A stretch of DNA of 64,000 bases from an uncultured Pelagibacteraceae bacterium. Its GTDB lineage: Bacteria; Pseudomonadota; Alphaproteobacteria; Pelagibacterales; Pelagibacteraceae. The notes under the pieces were generated by a model. That model was not told the origin of the DNA. It made no database searches and saw only the letters and a program-made list of their open reading frames with translations. The position numbers and the translations under genes are program-made. Below, one piece after another: positions 31,394 to 40,363 of the stretch. Location of the stretch: assembly GCA_902552805.1 (NCBI GenBank), contig CACDIC010000001.1, forward strand, positions 85,845 to 149,844. Direction: 5' to 3'. Every line of letters begins with the position of its first letter. The stretch's first letter is position 1.

Positions 31394-32160
31394 TGTATTT
31401 AAAAAATTATAATTTAAAGAATAAAACGGCTGTTGTCACTGGTGCTGGCAAAGGGCTTGGAAGAGCTTGTGCAATAGCTCTAGCAGAGGCAGGAGCAAAT
31501 TTGATTATAATTAGTAGAACTAAAAAAGATCTAGATGAAGTTTCAAAAAAGATTAAAAAATTAAAGTCAAAATGTAAATCTTATGTATGTGACATCACAA
31601 ATTATAATGAAATTAAAGGCATTATTAATAAACAAACAAAAATAGATATTTTGATTAATAATGCTGGCAATAATATTCCTGAACATTTTACAAAAGTGAA
31701 GACTAAAAACATGGAATATCTTGTAAAGATTAATACGATGGCAACGTTTAACCTTGCTCAACTGTGTGCTCTTAAGATGATAAAGTCAAAAAATAGAAAA
31801 AAAATTGGTGGTTCGATTGTCAATATGTCATCACAGATGGGTCATGTCGGGGGTCCTATTCGAAGTGTATACAACATGACAAAATTTGGTTTAGAGGGAT
31901 TAACAAAAGGTATGTCTATTGATCTTGCAAAATACAACATACGAGTAAATACAGTTTGTCCTACATTTGTAGTTACTCCAATGACAAAAAAATTTCTAAA
32001 AAGTAAAAAATTTAAAAAAGAAGTATTAGGAAATATTCCATTAGGAAAATTTGCTGAACTTTCCGATGTTTCAAGTGCAGCTGTTTTTCTTGCCTCTGAT
32101 GCTGCATCGATGATTACAGGAACCTCATTATTGGTTGATGGTGGATGGACTGCAAGATAA
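31393..32160 (+). CDS. SDR-family oxidoreductase
   Basis: 255 residues. NAD(P) motif TGAGKGLG (16-23), NNAG (89-92), catalytic serine at 146/147, Tyr160 and Lys164 (YNMTK). An Arg after beta-strand 2 (ISRTKK) suggests NADP preference. It overlaps the TerC gene by one base and the M23 peptidase gene by 16 bases. The substrate is unknown; adjacency to the GMC dehydrogenase suggests a shared oxidation route. Confidence 0.86.
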   Translation: MYLKNYNLKNKTAVVTGAGKGLGRACAIALAEAGANLIIISRTKKDLDEVSKKIKKLKSKCKSYVCDITNYNEIKGIINKQTKIDILINNAGNNIPEHFTKVKTKNMEYLVKINTMATFNLAQLCALKMIKSKNRKKIGGSIVNMSSQMGHVGGPIRSVYNMTKFGLEGLTKGMSIDLAKYNIRVNTVCPTFVVTPMTKKFLKSKKFKKEVLGNIPLGKFAELSDVSSAAVFLASDAASMITGTSLLVDGGWTAR

Positions 32161-32948
32161 TAACTAGATTATTTTTTTTAATTTTTTGTTTTATACCCAC
32201 ATATTCAATAGCAATAGAATTTACAGGACAATTTCTACAAGGACACTTCATTATTGGACAGACCAATCCATCAGCAAAAATTATAATAGATAAAAAACAA
32301 GTCAAAGTATCAGAGGATGGTTTTTTTGTTTTTGGGCTCGATCGAGATAGAAAATTTGATTTAACAATTACAAAAATTATTGATGGAAAAAAAGATAAAA
32401 TAATAAAGAAAGTTCTTAAAAGAAAATATAATATTCAAAGAATAGATGGTTTAGAAGAAAGTAAAGTCACACCTCCAGAGTCTGTTTACAAAAGAATAAA
32501 AGAAGAAAATAATAAAATTGGTGAAGCAAGAGCAATTAACTCAGATTTACCCTTTTTTAAAAATCAATTTATTATGCCTGTTGAAGGTATCATTAGTGGC
32601 GTCTATGGAAGCCAGAGAATTTTAAATGGTAAACCGAAATGGCCTCACTATGGAATCGATATTGCTGCTAAACAAGGAACTATGATCAAGTCATCTGGAT
32701 CAGGTATTGTTACTATGGCAGAAGATGATCTTTATTATACTGGTGGAACAATAATTATGGATCATGGTCATGGTATTTCAACTATTTACTCACATCTTGA
32801 GAATGTAATGGTTTCTGTTGGAGATAAAATAAATCAAGGAGATATAATTGGTACTGTTGGTTCAACCGGAAGATCAACTGGTCCGCATCTCGATTTTAGA
32901 GTTAATTGGTTTCAGACTAGACTAGATCCTATGTCTGTAATAAATTAA
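32145..32948 (+). CDS. M23-family metallopeptidase (LytM-like), exported
   Basis: 267 residues with an N-terminal hydrophobic signal (RLFFLIFCFIPTYSIA). The C-terminal M23 domain has zinc-ligand motif HYGID near residue 168 and YSHLENVMVSVGDKINQGD. The usual HxH motif appears as GPHLDF, so the second His is Asp. This change recurs in some proteobacterial M23 proteins, and Asp could still bind zinc, but activity should not be assumed. Probable role: peptidoglycan remodelling in the periplasm. Confidence 0.85.
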   Translation: MDCKIITRLFFLIFCFIPTYSIAIEFTGQFLQGHFIIGQTNPSAKIIIDKKQVKVSEDGFFVFGLDRDRKFDLTITKIIDGKKDKIIKKVLKRKYNIQRIDGLEESKVTPPESVYKRIKEENNKIGEARAINSDLPFFKNQFIMPVEGIISGVYGSQRILNGKPKWPHYGIDIAAKQGTMIKSSGSGIVTMAEDDLYYTGGTIIMDHGHGISTIYSHLENVMVSVGDKINQGDIIGTVGSTGRSTGPHLDFRVNWFQTRLDPMSVIN

Positions 32949-32951
32949 ATC

Positions 32952-33071
32952 ATGCAAACTTTGATACTACTGGCTTTAGTAATTGTTATTGGGTGGATAT
33001 TGTTTAGACCAATCACAAAAAAAGAACTTGATAGATATAATGACAAAGACTGGCCTGATATGAATTTATAA
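32952..33071 (+). CDS. 39-residue single-span membrane microprotein
   Basis: ATG at 32952 to TAA 33069-33071. One hydrophobic span (TLILLALVIVIGWILF, residues 3-18) is followed by a polar tail ending KDWPDMNL. It sits 3 bases after the M23 gene and one base before the next gene, which supports a coding role. No family is recognised. Confidence 0.55.
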   Translation: MQTLILLALVIVIGWILFRPITKKELDRYNDKDWPDMNL

Positions 33072-33072
33072 A

Positions 33073-33453
33073 ATGAAAAAACTTTTTATAATATTAGTTT
33101 GCGTGATGTTTTCTTCAATTTCTTTTGGCAATGAAATAGTGGGAAAGTCTATGAAATGTGAGACTAAAAAAGAAACTATAAGAGGCTACCCATTTTATTT
33201 TTTTTTTGAAAATTTAGATAACGTACAAAGTTATTTCATAGATAAAACAGACGAAATTAAGTTTCTTAATTTGAACTATAAAGAGGTTAACTCAAACATT
33301 TTTGAGATAAGATATGTGGGCAAAATTGATAAAAATAATTTAATATTGACCCATGCTAAAGGTAGAGAGAAATATAATTGCAGTTTTTTATCATCAACAA
33401 AACAATTAAATAAAGAATTAGATGATTTTGCTAAAAAAGGTGTTCATAAATAG
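33073..33453 (+). CDS. Hypothetical secreted protein
   Basis: 126 residues with a signal peptide (MKKLFIILVCVMFSSISFGN). The mature region has two cysteines (KCETKKE and NCSFLSS) that may pair. Domain order cannot be resolved; no family is recognised. It is the last gene of the rightward run from the GMC gene and converges on xsc. Confidence 0.7.
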   Translation: MKKLFIILVCVMFSSISFGNEIVGKSMKCETKKETIRGYPFYFFFENLDNVQSYFIDKTDEIKFLNLNYKEVNSNIFEIRYVGKIDKNNLILTHAKGREKYNCSFLSSTKQLNKELDDFAKKGVHK

Positions 33454-33480
33454 ACTATTAGGAATTTTTAAAATTTAAAT

Positions 33481-35265
33481 TTATGAAATTAAAGAAGGCT
33501 GTTTCTTCATATCTTCTTTTTTAATACCAGCTACTCTTACTGGTTTTTTCATAGCATCTCTTCTAAATGGTTCACCTAATTCTTGATTTAATATCACTTC
33601 AATAAATGTTGTAATACCTTTCTTTTGATCTGCACAAGATTGTTTAATGGCAGCTGTAGTCTCTTCCATAGTCTTAACAGTAACTCCTTTTAAACCACAG
33701 GCTTCTGCTACTTTTGCAAAACTTAATTCTGGATCGAGTTCTGTTCCAACAAAATTATTATCAAACCAAAGAGTTGTATTTCTTTTTTCTGCACCCCATT
33801 GGTAATTTCTAAAAATCACCATTGTAATTGCAGGCCACTCCTCTCGTGCGCAAGAACTCATTTCGTTCATACTTATTCCAAAAGCTCCATCTCCCGCAAA
33901 ACCAATTACAGGTGTTTCCGGACAACCAATTTTAGCACCTAGTATTGACGGAAAACCATAACCACAAGGACCAAATAAACCTGGCGCTAAATATTTTCTT
34001 GGCTTTTCAAATGTTGGATAAGCATTGCCAATTGCGCAGTTATTTCCAATATCACTTGAAATAATTACATCCTCTGGCATGCCAGCTTGAATAGCTCGCC
34101 AAGCTTGTCTTGGTGACATTCTATCTGCGTCTCTTTCTCTAGCTTCTTTGTTCCAAACTGTTCCTTCATCATCATCTTCGTGATCCAAACTTGATAATTT
34201 TTGTAACCATGCTGATTTTGTTTGGTGAATTAAATCTTTTCTTTTTTGTCTATCTGTATCGCCTGCATTTGATGATAATTTTTCTAATATTTGTGTTGCA
34301 ACTAATTTTGCATCACCACTAATTCCAACTGTAACTTTTTTAGTTAATCCAATTCTATCTGGATTCATATCGACTTGAATTATACTTGCTTTTTTTGGCC
34401 AATAATCAATTCCATAACCTGGTAGAGTTGAAAAAGGATTTAATCTTGTTCCTAAAGCTAAAACTACATCAGCCTTAGAAATTAATTCCATCGCAGCTTT
34501 TGATCCATTATATCCTAGTGGTCCAACAGCCAACGGATGACTTCCGGGAAAACTATCATTATGTTGATATCCTGAGCAAACAGGTGAATCAAGTTTTTCA
34601 GCTAGTTTTTTAGTTTCCTCAATTGCTCCACCAATAACCACACCTGCTCCAGATAAAATTACTGGAAATTTTGCATTTGATAAAAGTTTTGCAGCCTTAT
34701 CTATTGCTTCGGCTCCACCACCCTGTCTTTCTAATCTGACAATTGGCGGAAGGTCTATATCAATCACTTGACACCAATAATCTCTTGGAACATTAATTTG
34801 TGCTGGTGCTGAACCTCTAATTGCTTTTTCTATTACTCTATTTAAAACTTCAGCCATTCTTGAAGGATCTCTTACTTCTTCTTGATAACAAACCATGTCT
34901 TTAAATAAATTCATTTGTTCTACTTCTTGAAAACCACCTTGCCCCATAGTTTTATTTGCAGCTTGTGGGGTTACTAATAATAAAGGTGTATGGTTCCAAT
35001 AAGCAGTTTTGATTGGTGTTACTAACCCTGTTATACCTGGACCATTTTGTGCAATGACCATTGACATTTTTCCTGTAGCTCTTGTGTAACCATCTGCAAT
35101 CAAACCACCATTTGTTTCGTGTGCCACATCCCAAAAGGTAATTCCGGCATCTGGGAAAATATCAGATATAGGCATGAACGCTGAACCAATAATTCCAAAA
35201 GAGTGTTCAATACCATGCATTTGTAAAACTTTTACAAAAGCTTCTTCTGTTGTCATTTTAGTCAT
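33481..35265 (-). CDS. xsc: Sulfoacetaldehyde acetyltransferase
   Basis: 594 residues, a ThDP-dependent enzyme that converts sulfoacetaldehyde and phosphate to acetyl phosphate and sulfite. The N-terminal domain has SFGIIGSAFMPISDIFPDAG and the catalytic glutamate in HETNGGLIADGYTR (near 50). The ThDP motif starts at GDGAFGISMNEMSS near residue 455. The SAFMPISD and GQGGFQEVEQM segments are typical of Xsc rather than acetolactate synthase. AAAGG precedes the ATG. It is divergent from suyAB across 113 bases. Confidence 0.92.
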   Translation of the reverse strand: MTKMTTEEAFVKVLQMHGIEHSFGIIGSAFMPISDIFPDAGITFWDVAHETNGGLIADGYTRATGKMSMVIAQNGPGITGLVTPIKTAYWNHTPLLLVTPQAANKTMGQGGFQEVEQMNLFKDMVCYQEEVRDPSRMAEVLNRVIEKAIRGSAPAQINVPRDYWCQVIDIDLPPIVRLERQGGGAEAIDKAAKLLSNAKFPVILSGAGVVIGGAIEETKKLAEKLDSPVCSGYQHNDSFPGSHPLAVGPLGYNGSKAAMELISKADVVLALGTRLNPFSTLPGYGIDYWPKKASIIQVDMNPDRIGLTKKVTVGISGDAKLVATQILEKLSSNAGDTDRQKRKDLIHQTKSAWLQKLSSLDHEDDDEGTVWNKEARERDADRMSPRQAWRAIQAGMPEDVIISSDIGNNCAIGNAYPTFEKPRKYLAPGLFGPCGYGFPSILGAKIGCPETPVIGFAGDGAFGISMNEMSSCAREEWPAITMVIFRNYQWGAEKRNTTLWFDNNFVGTELDPELSFAKVAEACGLKGVTVKTMEETTAAIKQSCADQKKGITTFIEVILNQELGEPFRRDAMKKPVRVAGIKKEDMKKQPSLIS

Positions 35266-35291
35266 TTGTAAACCTTTCTAAATTACTCTAG

Positions 35292-35316
35292 AACAATTTT
35301 TTAAAAATTAATTGTT
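35292..35316. promoter_or_regulatory. Inverted repeat in the xsc/suyA divergent promoter region
   Basis: AACAATT and AATTGTT flank an 11-base centre made of T and A runs. The repeat lies 27 bases from the xsc start and 63 from the suyA start, the only intergenic space shared by both sulfonate enzymes. It is a candidate operator for joint regulation. AT-rich composition raises the chance rate. Confidence 0.35.
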
Positions 35317-35378
35317 AATTTTTGCGATTAATATATAAGATTTTAGAAAATTCAAACAAACAAATCGACACTATATAA

Positions 35379-35663
35379 ATGTCAACAGATATTATAATTC
35401 ACGATAAAAAGGACAATGTTGGGGTGGTAGTAATAGAAAAAATTACTCCGAAACAAGATTGTAAATGCTGGATAATGGAGAATGACAGCTCAGTTAATAT
35501 TCAATCTGCAGATGAAATACCTTTAGGCCATAAAATTGCAATGATTGATTTAAATGAAGGAGATACAATCTTAAAATATGGTCATGATATAGGTAAAGTG
35601 GTCAAAGCAATTAAAAAAGGTCAACACGTGCATGTTCACAATGTCAAAACAAAAAAGTGGTAA
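35379..35663 (+). CDS. suyA: (R)-3-sulfolactate sulfo-lyase small subunit
   Basis: 94 residues, a single SAF/UxaA N-terminal-type domain. PLGHKIAMIDLNEGDTILKYG (about 49-69) and the C-terminal GQHVHVHNVKTKKW match this family. With SuyB it cleaves sulfolactate to pyruvate and sulfite. It could in principle be an altronate-dehydratase-like small subunit, but pairing with xsc, tauE and apr genes supports SuyA. It is 4 bases from suyB. Confidence 0.88.
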   Translation: MSTDIIIHDKKDNVGVVVIEKITPKQDCKCWIMENDSSVNIQSADEIPLGHKIAMIDLNEGDTILKYGHDIGKVVKAIKKGQHVHVHNVKTKKW

Positions 35664-35667
35664 TTAG

Positions 35668-36834
35668 ATGGAAATTCCAAAAAGTTTTTTAGGTTATAAA
35701 AGAGAGAATGGCAGAGCAGGAACAAGAAACCATGTAATTATTTTACCTGTTGATGATATTTCAAACGCATGCGCTGAAGCAGTTGCAAATAACATTAAAG
35801 GAACAATAGCTCTTCCCCATTCTTATGGAAGATTACAATTTGGAGCAGATTTAGAATTGCATTTTAGAACCATGATTGGAACTGGTAGTAACCCAAATGT
35901 TGCAGCAGTTATTGTGATTGGTATTGAACCTAAATGGACTAAGAGAATTGTAGATGGAATTGCAAAAACTGGTAAACCAGTTGAGGGTTTCCATATTGAA
36001 CGTACTGGAGATATTGGAACTGTAATGAAAGCATCAAAAAAAGCCCAAGAATTTGTTATGTGGGCTTCTGAAAAACAAAGAGAAGAATGCCCGATAAGTG
36101 ATTTATGGATTTCAGTAAAATGCGGAGAGTCTGACACTACTTCTGGTTTGGCCTCTAATCCAACTGTTGGAAATTTAATGGATAAACTTGAACCACTTGG
36201 TGTTCATTTATGTTTTGGGGAAACATCAGAACTTACAGGAGCAGAAAAAGTTTGTGCTACAAGAGGTGCCACAAAAGAAGCTTCAGATAAATTTATGAAG
36301 ACTTGGAGTGCCTATAACGATTTCATTTTAAAGGAAGCAACTGATGACCTTTCTGAAAGTCAGCCAACTGCTGGTAATATAGCAGGTGGTTTAACAACTA
36401 TTGAGGAAAAAGCTTTTGGAAATTTTCAAAAAATAGGAAATTGTAAATTTGTTGATGTTTTAGAACCGGCTGAAGAGCCAAAAAAAGGAAAAGGTTTATA
36501 TTTTATGGATACTTCATCTGCTGCAGCGGAGTGTGTAACACTACAAGCGGCTGCAGGATTTAATATTCATTTATTCCCTACCGGTCAGGGGAATATTGTT
36601 GGTAACCCAATTGAACCAGTTATAAAATTAACTGCAAATCCATTAACCGTTAAATCTATGGGAGAACATATTGATTGTGATGTCTCAAAAATTCTCTCGA
36701 GAGAAATGAATTTGTCTGAAGCTGGAGATGAACTGATAAAAACAACTTTAAAAGTTGCAAATGGTAGACTCACTTGTGCTGAAGCTCTAGGGCATAGAGA
36801 ATTTGTAATGACCAAATTATACCGAAGTGCTTAA
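35668..36834 (+). CDS. suyB: (R)-3-sulfolactate sulfo-lyase large subunit
   Basis: 388 residues, UxaA-type C-terminal catalytic domain. [20 protein letters not shown] near the start and [19 protein letters not shown] near residue 150 are typical of the sulfo-lyase/altronate-dehydratase family. [20 protein letters not shown] near residue 305 is also typical. It forms SuyAB, releasing sulfite and pyruvate in the cytoplasm. It converges with the tauE-like gene (5-base gap). Confidence 0.9.
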   Translation: MEIPKSFLGYKRENGRAGTRNHVIILPVDDISNACAEAVANNIKGTIALPHSYGRLQFGADLELHFRTMIGTGSNPNVAAVIVIGIEPKWTKRIVDGIAKTGKPVEGFHIERTGDIGTVMKASKKAQEFVMWASEKQREECPISDLWISVKCGESDTTSGLASNPTVGNLMDKLEPLGVHLCFGETSELTGAEKVCATRGATKEASDKFMKTWSAYNDFILKEATDDLSESQPTAGNIAGGLTTIEEKAFGNFQKIGNCKFVDVLEPAEEPKKGKGLYFMDTSSAAAECVTLQAAAGFNIHLFPTGQGNIVGNPIEPVIKLTANPLTVKSMGEHIDCDVSKILSREMNLSEAGDELIKTTLKVANGRLTCAEALGHREFVMTKLYRSA

Positions 36835-36839
36835 AATTT

Positions 36840-37925
36840 TTACTTAGCCGGTTTGCTAAAGTGCTTTTTTTTTAAATCAGATAAAAATCTTCGAATAAAT
36901 GCTGCTGCCACACCTAACGCTATAGCAAAAAATATCGAAAATAAACTATACACGATTGGCATATCTTTAGAAAATTTCTGAACTAAAACTGATAATGGAG
37001 TTAAGTCTTTTTCTGCAACCTTTGTAATACCATTCATAGTATGATCAACAAAAAAAGTATCATACGCAATTGCAATTCCAACAATTAATAATAAAACTGC
37101 TAATAACGCTTTAAGTCCAGAACTTTCAATTGATTGTCCAATTTTTTGTCCTGTTTGTACTCCAATTATTGAACCAATAACCAACATTAAAACTAAAATT
37201 AAATCTATGGATCCATAATTGAATGCATGTAAAAAGGTAACAATCACACTAACAAAAATAGTTACAAACAAAGAAGTGCCTGGAACTAATTTTGTTGGCA
37301 TACCAATTATATAGATCATTGCAGGTACTAGTATGAAAGCTCCACCAATACCCATAATTGCAGCAATAAAACCTACAAATAAACCAATAATAATTGGTGT
37401 GAATGCACTCTCATATAATTTTGATTTAGGAAATCTCATCCTAAATGGAAGACCATGTATCCAATAATGGACGTGTAATTTTCGTTTTACAATAGTATTT
37501 TTTCTAGCTTTATCGATCTCACCAAGACTTTCAACAAGCATTAAAGTTCCAATAATTGCTAAGATATACATGTAAGCAAGTGAGATAACTGTATCTATTT
37601 TGCCGATGTCTTTAAAGTAAGTGAATGTATAAATTCCAATGATAGTTCCTATTGCACCACCGATGACAATCATAAAACCCATCTTATAATCCAACGTATT
37701 TTTAAGATAATGAGTAGTAGATCCAGAAACAGAGGTAGCTAGAATGTTATTTGCTTCATTGGCAACGGCATAAGCTGGTGGAACTCCTAAAAAAATTAAG
37801 AAAGGTGTCATTAAAAAACCACCTCCTACTCCAAATAGTCCTGATAAAACTCCAACTAAAGCACTTAATAAAATGATTTCAATAGCAGTAACATGTACTT
37901 GTGCTATTGGTAAAAATACTTCCAT
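36840..37925 (-). CDS. TauE/SafE-family sulfite or organosulfur exporter
   Basis: 361 residues with eight or more membrane helices. The duplicated family motif appears as LSGLFGVGGGFLMTPFLIFLG (near 28) and FIAAIMGIGGAFILVPAMIY (near 185). Members near sulfonate sulfo-lyases are thought to export sulfite. Here it lies between suyB (convergent) and the apr genes (codirectional), which supports a sulfite role. A C-terminal basic tail is seen. Confidence 0.88.
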   Translation of the reverse strand: MEVFLPIAQVHVTAIEIILLSALVGVLSGLFGVGGGFLMTPFLIFLGVPPAYAVANEANNILATSVSGSTTHYLKNTLDYKMGFMIVIGGAIGTIIGIYTFTYFKDIGKIDTVISLAYMYILAIIGTLMLVESLGEIDKARKNTIVKRKLHVHYWIHGLPFRMRFPKSKLYESAFTPIIIGLFVGFIAAIMGIGGAFILVPAMIYIIGMPTKLVPGTSLFVTIFVSVIVTFLHAFNYGSIDLILVLMLVIGSIIGVQTGQKIGQSIESSGLKALLAVLLLIVGIAIAYDTFFVDHTMNGITKVAEKDLTPLSVLVQKFSKDMPIVYSLFSIFFAIALGVAAAFIRRFLSDLKKKHFSKPAK

Positions 37926-37953
37926 TCAAAATAATTAACTTTTTTAAAAAAAT

Positions 37954-38088
37954 TTATTTAAAAGTTAAAAAAGTTCCAAATAATATAACACCCCAACAAG
38001 CTAATATTGCTGAAAAAATTCCTGTTTTAATTAATGCTGTTTTATAATTTAAAATTTTTTGTAGAATTTTTATATTTGAAAGGTGCAT
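37954..38088 (-). CDS. 44-residue single-span microprotein in the apr cluster
   Basis: ATG at 38088 to TAA 37954-37956. A basic N-terminal half (MHLSNIKILQKILNYK) precedes one hydrophobic span (LIKTGIFSAILACWGVILFG, about 19-38). It sits between the 116-residue protein and the TauE-like gene on the same strand, 28 bases from the latter. The position suggests a partner of either membrane protein; no family is recognised. Confidence 0.5.
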   Translation of the reverse strand: MHLSNIKILQKILNYKTALIKTGIFSAILACWGVILFGTFLTFK

Positions 38089-38131
38089 CTATATCCTCAA
38101 TAGCACCAGCAGAAAAATTGTCAAACTTTAA

Positions 38132-38482
38132 TTAATAAATTGTGGCTCCAAAAATTTTTACTTCGCCATCCTCAACACCAAGCACTAGCCTTCCTAAAAA
38201 TTCTCCAGACACCTCCTTGTTAGTCTGCTTAATTAATACAGTAATGTGATCGCCTCGTCTTAATGTTCCGAACGGTTCGTAGGTCTCATTTAAATTGGTG
38301 ATAATCTTGTTGTTAGCCCATTGCTTTCCAAGCTCTACTTCGTTAGCCCCAAACAGCATTTGGGTAGAAAAATCTCTTGTAAAGCCACCATAATCTTTCA
38401 TATTTGAGGTTCTTACGAGGTTTTCCCAAAAAGGCTTGGCTATCGCGTATATCTCCTCGTCAGATTTTTTCAAAAGGTCCAT
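38132..38482 (-). CDS. Conserved-looking protein of unknown function downstream of aprA
   Basis: 116 residues, no signal peptide or membrane span. It begins MDLLKKSDEEIYAIAKPFWE and ends in a beta-rich part (RRGDHITVLIKQT, GEFLGRLVLGVEDGEVKIFG). The helix-then-strand layout could be a small alpha+beta (NTF2-like) fold, which is speculation. It lies 21 bases after aprA in the same orientation. It uses more C/G-rich codons than neighbouring small genes, hinting at good expression. Function is likely tied to APS reductase or sulfite. Confidence 0.8.
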   Translation of the reverse strand: MDLLKKSDEEIYAIAKPFWENLVRTSNMKDYGGFTRDFSTQMLFGANEVELGKQWANNKIITNLNETYEPFGTLRRGDHITVLIKQTNKEVSGEFLGRLVLGVEDGEVKIFGATIY

Positions 38483-38503
38483 AAAGAAGTTTGGAATATT
38501 GTG

Positions 38504-40363
38504 CTACGAAGCCTTCTTCTTCTCTTTTTCGTCAACGATGTGATAAACTGGCACTTTCTCCAGAGTGAATTTTCCTGTTTTAGGGTCTCTTCTAGAAACA
38601 GTTAAACAATGCCAATTTTCATCGTCGAGTTTCATATGATCGCCTCTGTAATAATAACCTGGCCAACGAGTTTCCTCTCTAAATAATGTATGCTCTGTTA
38701 CACATTGTGAGGTTAGAGCTCTGTGTTTAAGCTCCCAAGCTCTCATTAATTGATGATAATCTTCAGCTCCCACGTTTTCCAAATCTTCTTGCAACCACTC
38801 TAAAAGTTCAAGAGCCCTCTTAAGCATATTGCCGTTCGTCATGTAATTTGAGGTAATTCCCCCGACATACTCATCCATAATTTTTTGAAGTCTTTGTAAT
38901 CCTTGTATTGGAGAAATATAACTTGGTGAAACAGTCCCGCCGGTGATCTCATTTTGAGCAACTGTATAAGTCTCTAAAGGTTTATAAACTGCCTTTTTAA
39001 AATCCTCACATTGTTTATCAGTAACATTTATTCCTTCTGCTTTTTTATCTTCTATATATTTAACTGCTGCTTTTGCAGCTAATCTTCCCTCTGTAAAAGA
39101 ACCTGATGAAAATTTATGAGCACTACCTCCTACAGTATCTCCAGCACCAAAAAGTCCATCGATTGTAAGCATTCTGTTATAACCCCAGAAATATTCTGGT
39201 GGAGATAGATCTTCTGGTCCACTTACCCAAGCTCCAGAACATGTTGCGTGTGATCCCATCACGTAAGGTTCAGAAGTTGTTAATTCTGGATTTGTATATT
39301 TCGGGTCAATATTTTGTGATGCCCAAACTACAGCTTGACCAACAGTCATACCTAAAAAGTTCTCCCAACCTACTGTTTCTAAATGAGGATCTTGGAAAGC
39401 TTCCTTGGTAACCATGTGTATCGGTCCACCACCTGCAGCAACCTCTTGAATAAAGGCATGGTTTCTCAAACAAGTAGGAGTTGGATGATGATCAATATAT
39501 TCTCCAACTAATTCTTTAGTTTGCTCATACCATTTTTTCTCATAATTTTCGCCATTAGCATTTTGTGTATATGTTTTTAAATGTAAAAAGTATGCTCCAA
39601 CTGGTCCATAACCATCTTTAAATCTGCACAATACAATTCTATTTTCCATTTGGGTCATCTTTGCACCTGCTGCAATAGGTAAAGCATAAGCAGATCCATT
39701 ACTCCAGGGTGCATACCAAGTTCTTCCCATACCTTCTCCAACAGCTCTTGGTTTAAAAATATGTGATGCTCCACCAGCTGAAACTATAACTGCTTTTGCT
39801 CTGAACACATGAAAATCACCTGTTCTCATATTGAAACCAACTGCGCCACCAATTCTATTTTCTTGAGACTCATCCATTAACAAATGAGTAATCATTATTC
39901 TGTTGTAAATCTTATCTGCAGATTTTTTTGCTGCCTCGGCAACAATTGGCTTATAACTTTCTCCATGTATCATTATTTGCCATTTACCTTCTCTTAGATA
40001 TCTTCCAGTTTTTTCATTTTTCATCATTGGAAGACCCCACTCATCAAACATATGAACAGTTGAGTCTACATGACGAGCCATGTCATAACCCAAATCTTCT
40101 CTAACCATTCCCATTAAATCATTTCTGGCATACCTTACATGGTCTTCGGGTTGGTTTTCATCCCATTGCATACCCATATAACAATTAATTGCATATAAAC
40201 CTTGTGCAACTGCACCACTTCGGTCAATGTTTGCTTTTTCAACACAAACAATCTTTAAATCTCTTCCCCAGTGTCTGGCCTCAAATGTTGCTCCTGTGCC
40301 AGCCATTCCACCACCAACAACTAATACATCACACTCCTCATAATGTGTTTTGTGCTTAGCCAT
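38504..40363 (-). CDS. aprA: Adenylylsulfate reductase subunit alpha
   Basis: 619 residues, FAD-containing catalytic subunit. FAD motif VLVVGGGMAGTGATFEARHW lies near residue 14. FKDGYGPVGAYFLHLK lies near residue 249 and SAHKFSSGSFTEGRLAAKAA near residue 425. It converts sulfite plus AMP to APS in the oxidative direction or the reverse. It overlaps the aprB stop by one base. Cluster order aprM-aprB-aprA and the absence of dsr genes point to sulfite oxidation rather than sulfate respiration. Confidence 0.95.
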   Translation of the reverse strand: MAKHKTHYEECDVLVVGGGMAGTGATFEARHWGRDLKIVCVEKANIDRSGAVAQGLYAINCYMGMQWDENQPEDHVRYARNDLMGMVREDLGYDMARHVDSTVHMFDEWGLPMMKNEKTGRYLREGKWQIMIHGESYKPIVAEAAKKSADKIYNRIMITHLLMDESQENRIGGAVGFNMRTGDFHVFRAKAVIVSAGGASHIFKPRAVGEGMGRTWYAPWSNGSAYALPIAAGAKMTQMENRIVLCRFKDGYGPVGAYFLHLKTYTQNANGENYEKKWYEQTKELVGEYIDHHPTPTCLRNHAFIQEVAAGGGPIHMVTKEAFQDPHLETVGWENFLGMTVGQAVVWASQNIDPKYTNPELTTSEPYVMGSHATCSGAWVSGPEDLSPPEYFWGYNRMLTIDGLFGAGDTVGGSAHKFSSGSFTEGRLAAKAAVKYIEDKKAEGINVTDKQCEDFKKAVYKPLETYTVAQNEITGGTVSPSYISPIQGLQRLQKIMDEYVGGITSNYMTNGNMLKRALELLEWLQEDLENVGAEDYHQLMRAWELKHRALTSQCVTEHTLFREETRWPGYYYRGDHMKLDDENWHCLTVSRRDPKTGKFTLEKVPVYHIVDEKEKKKAS

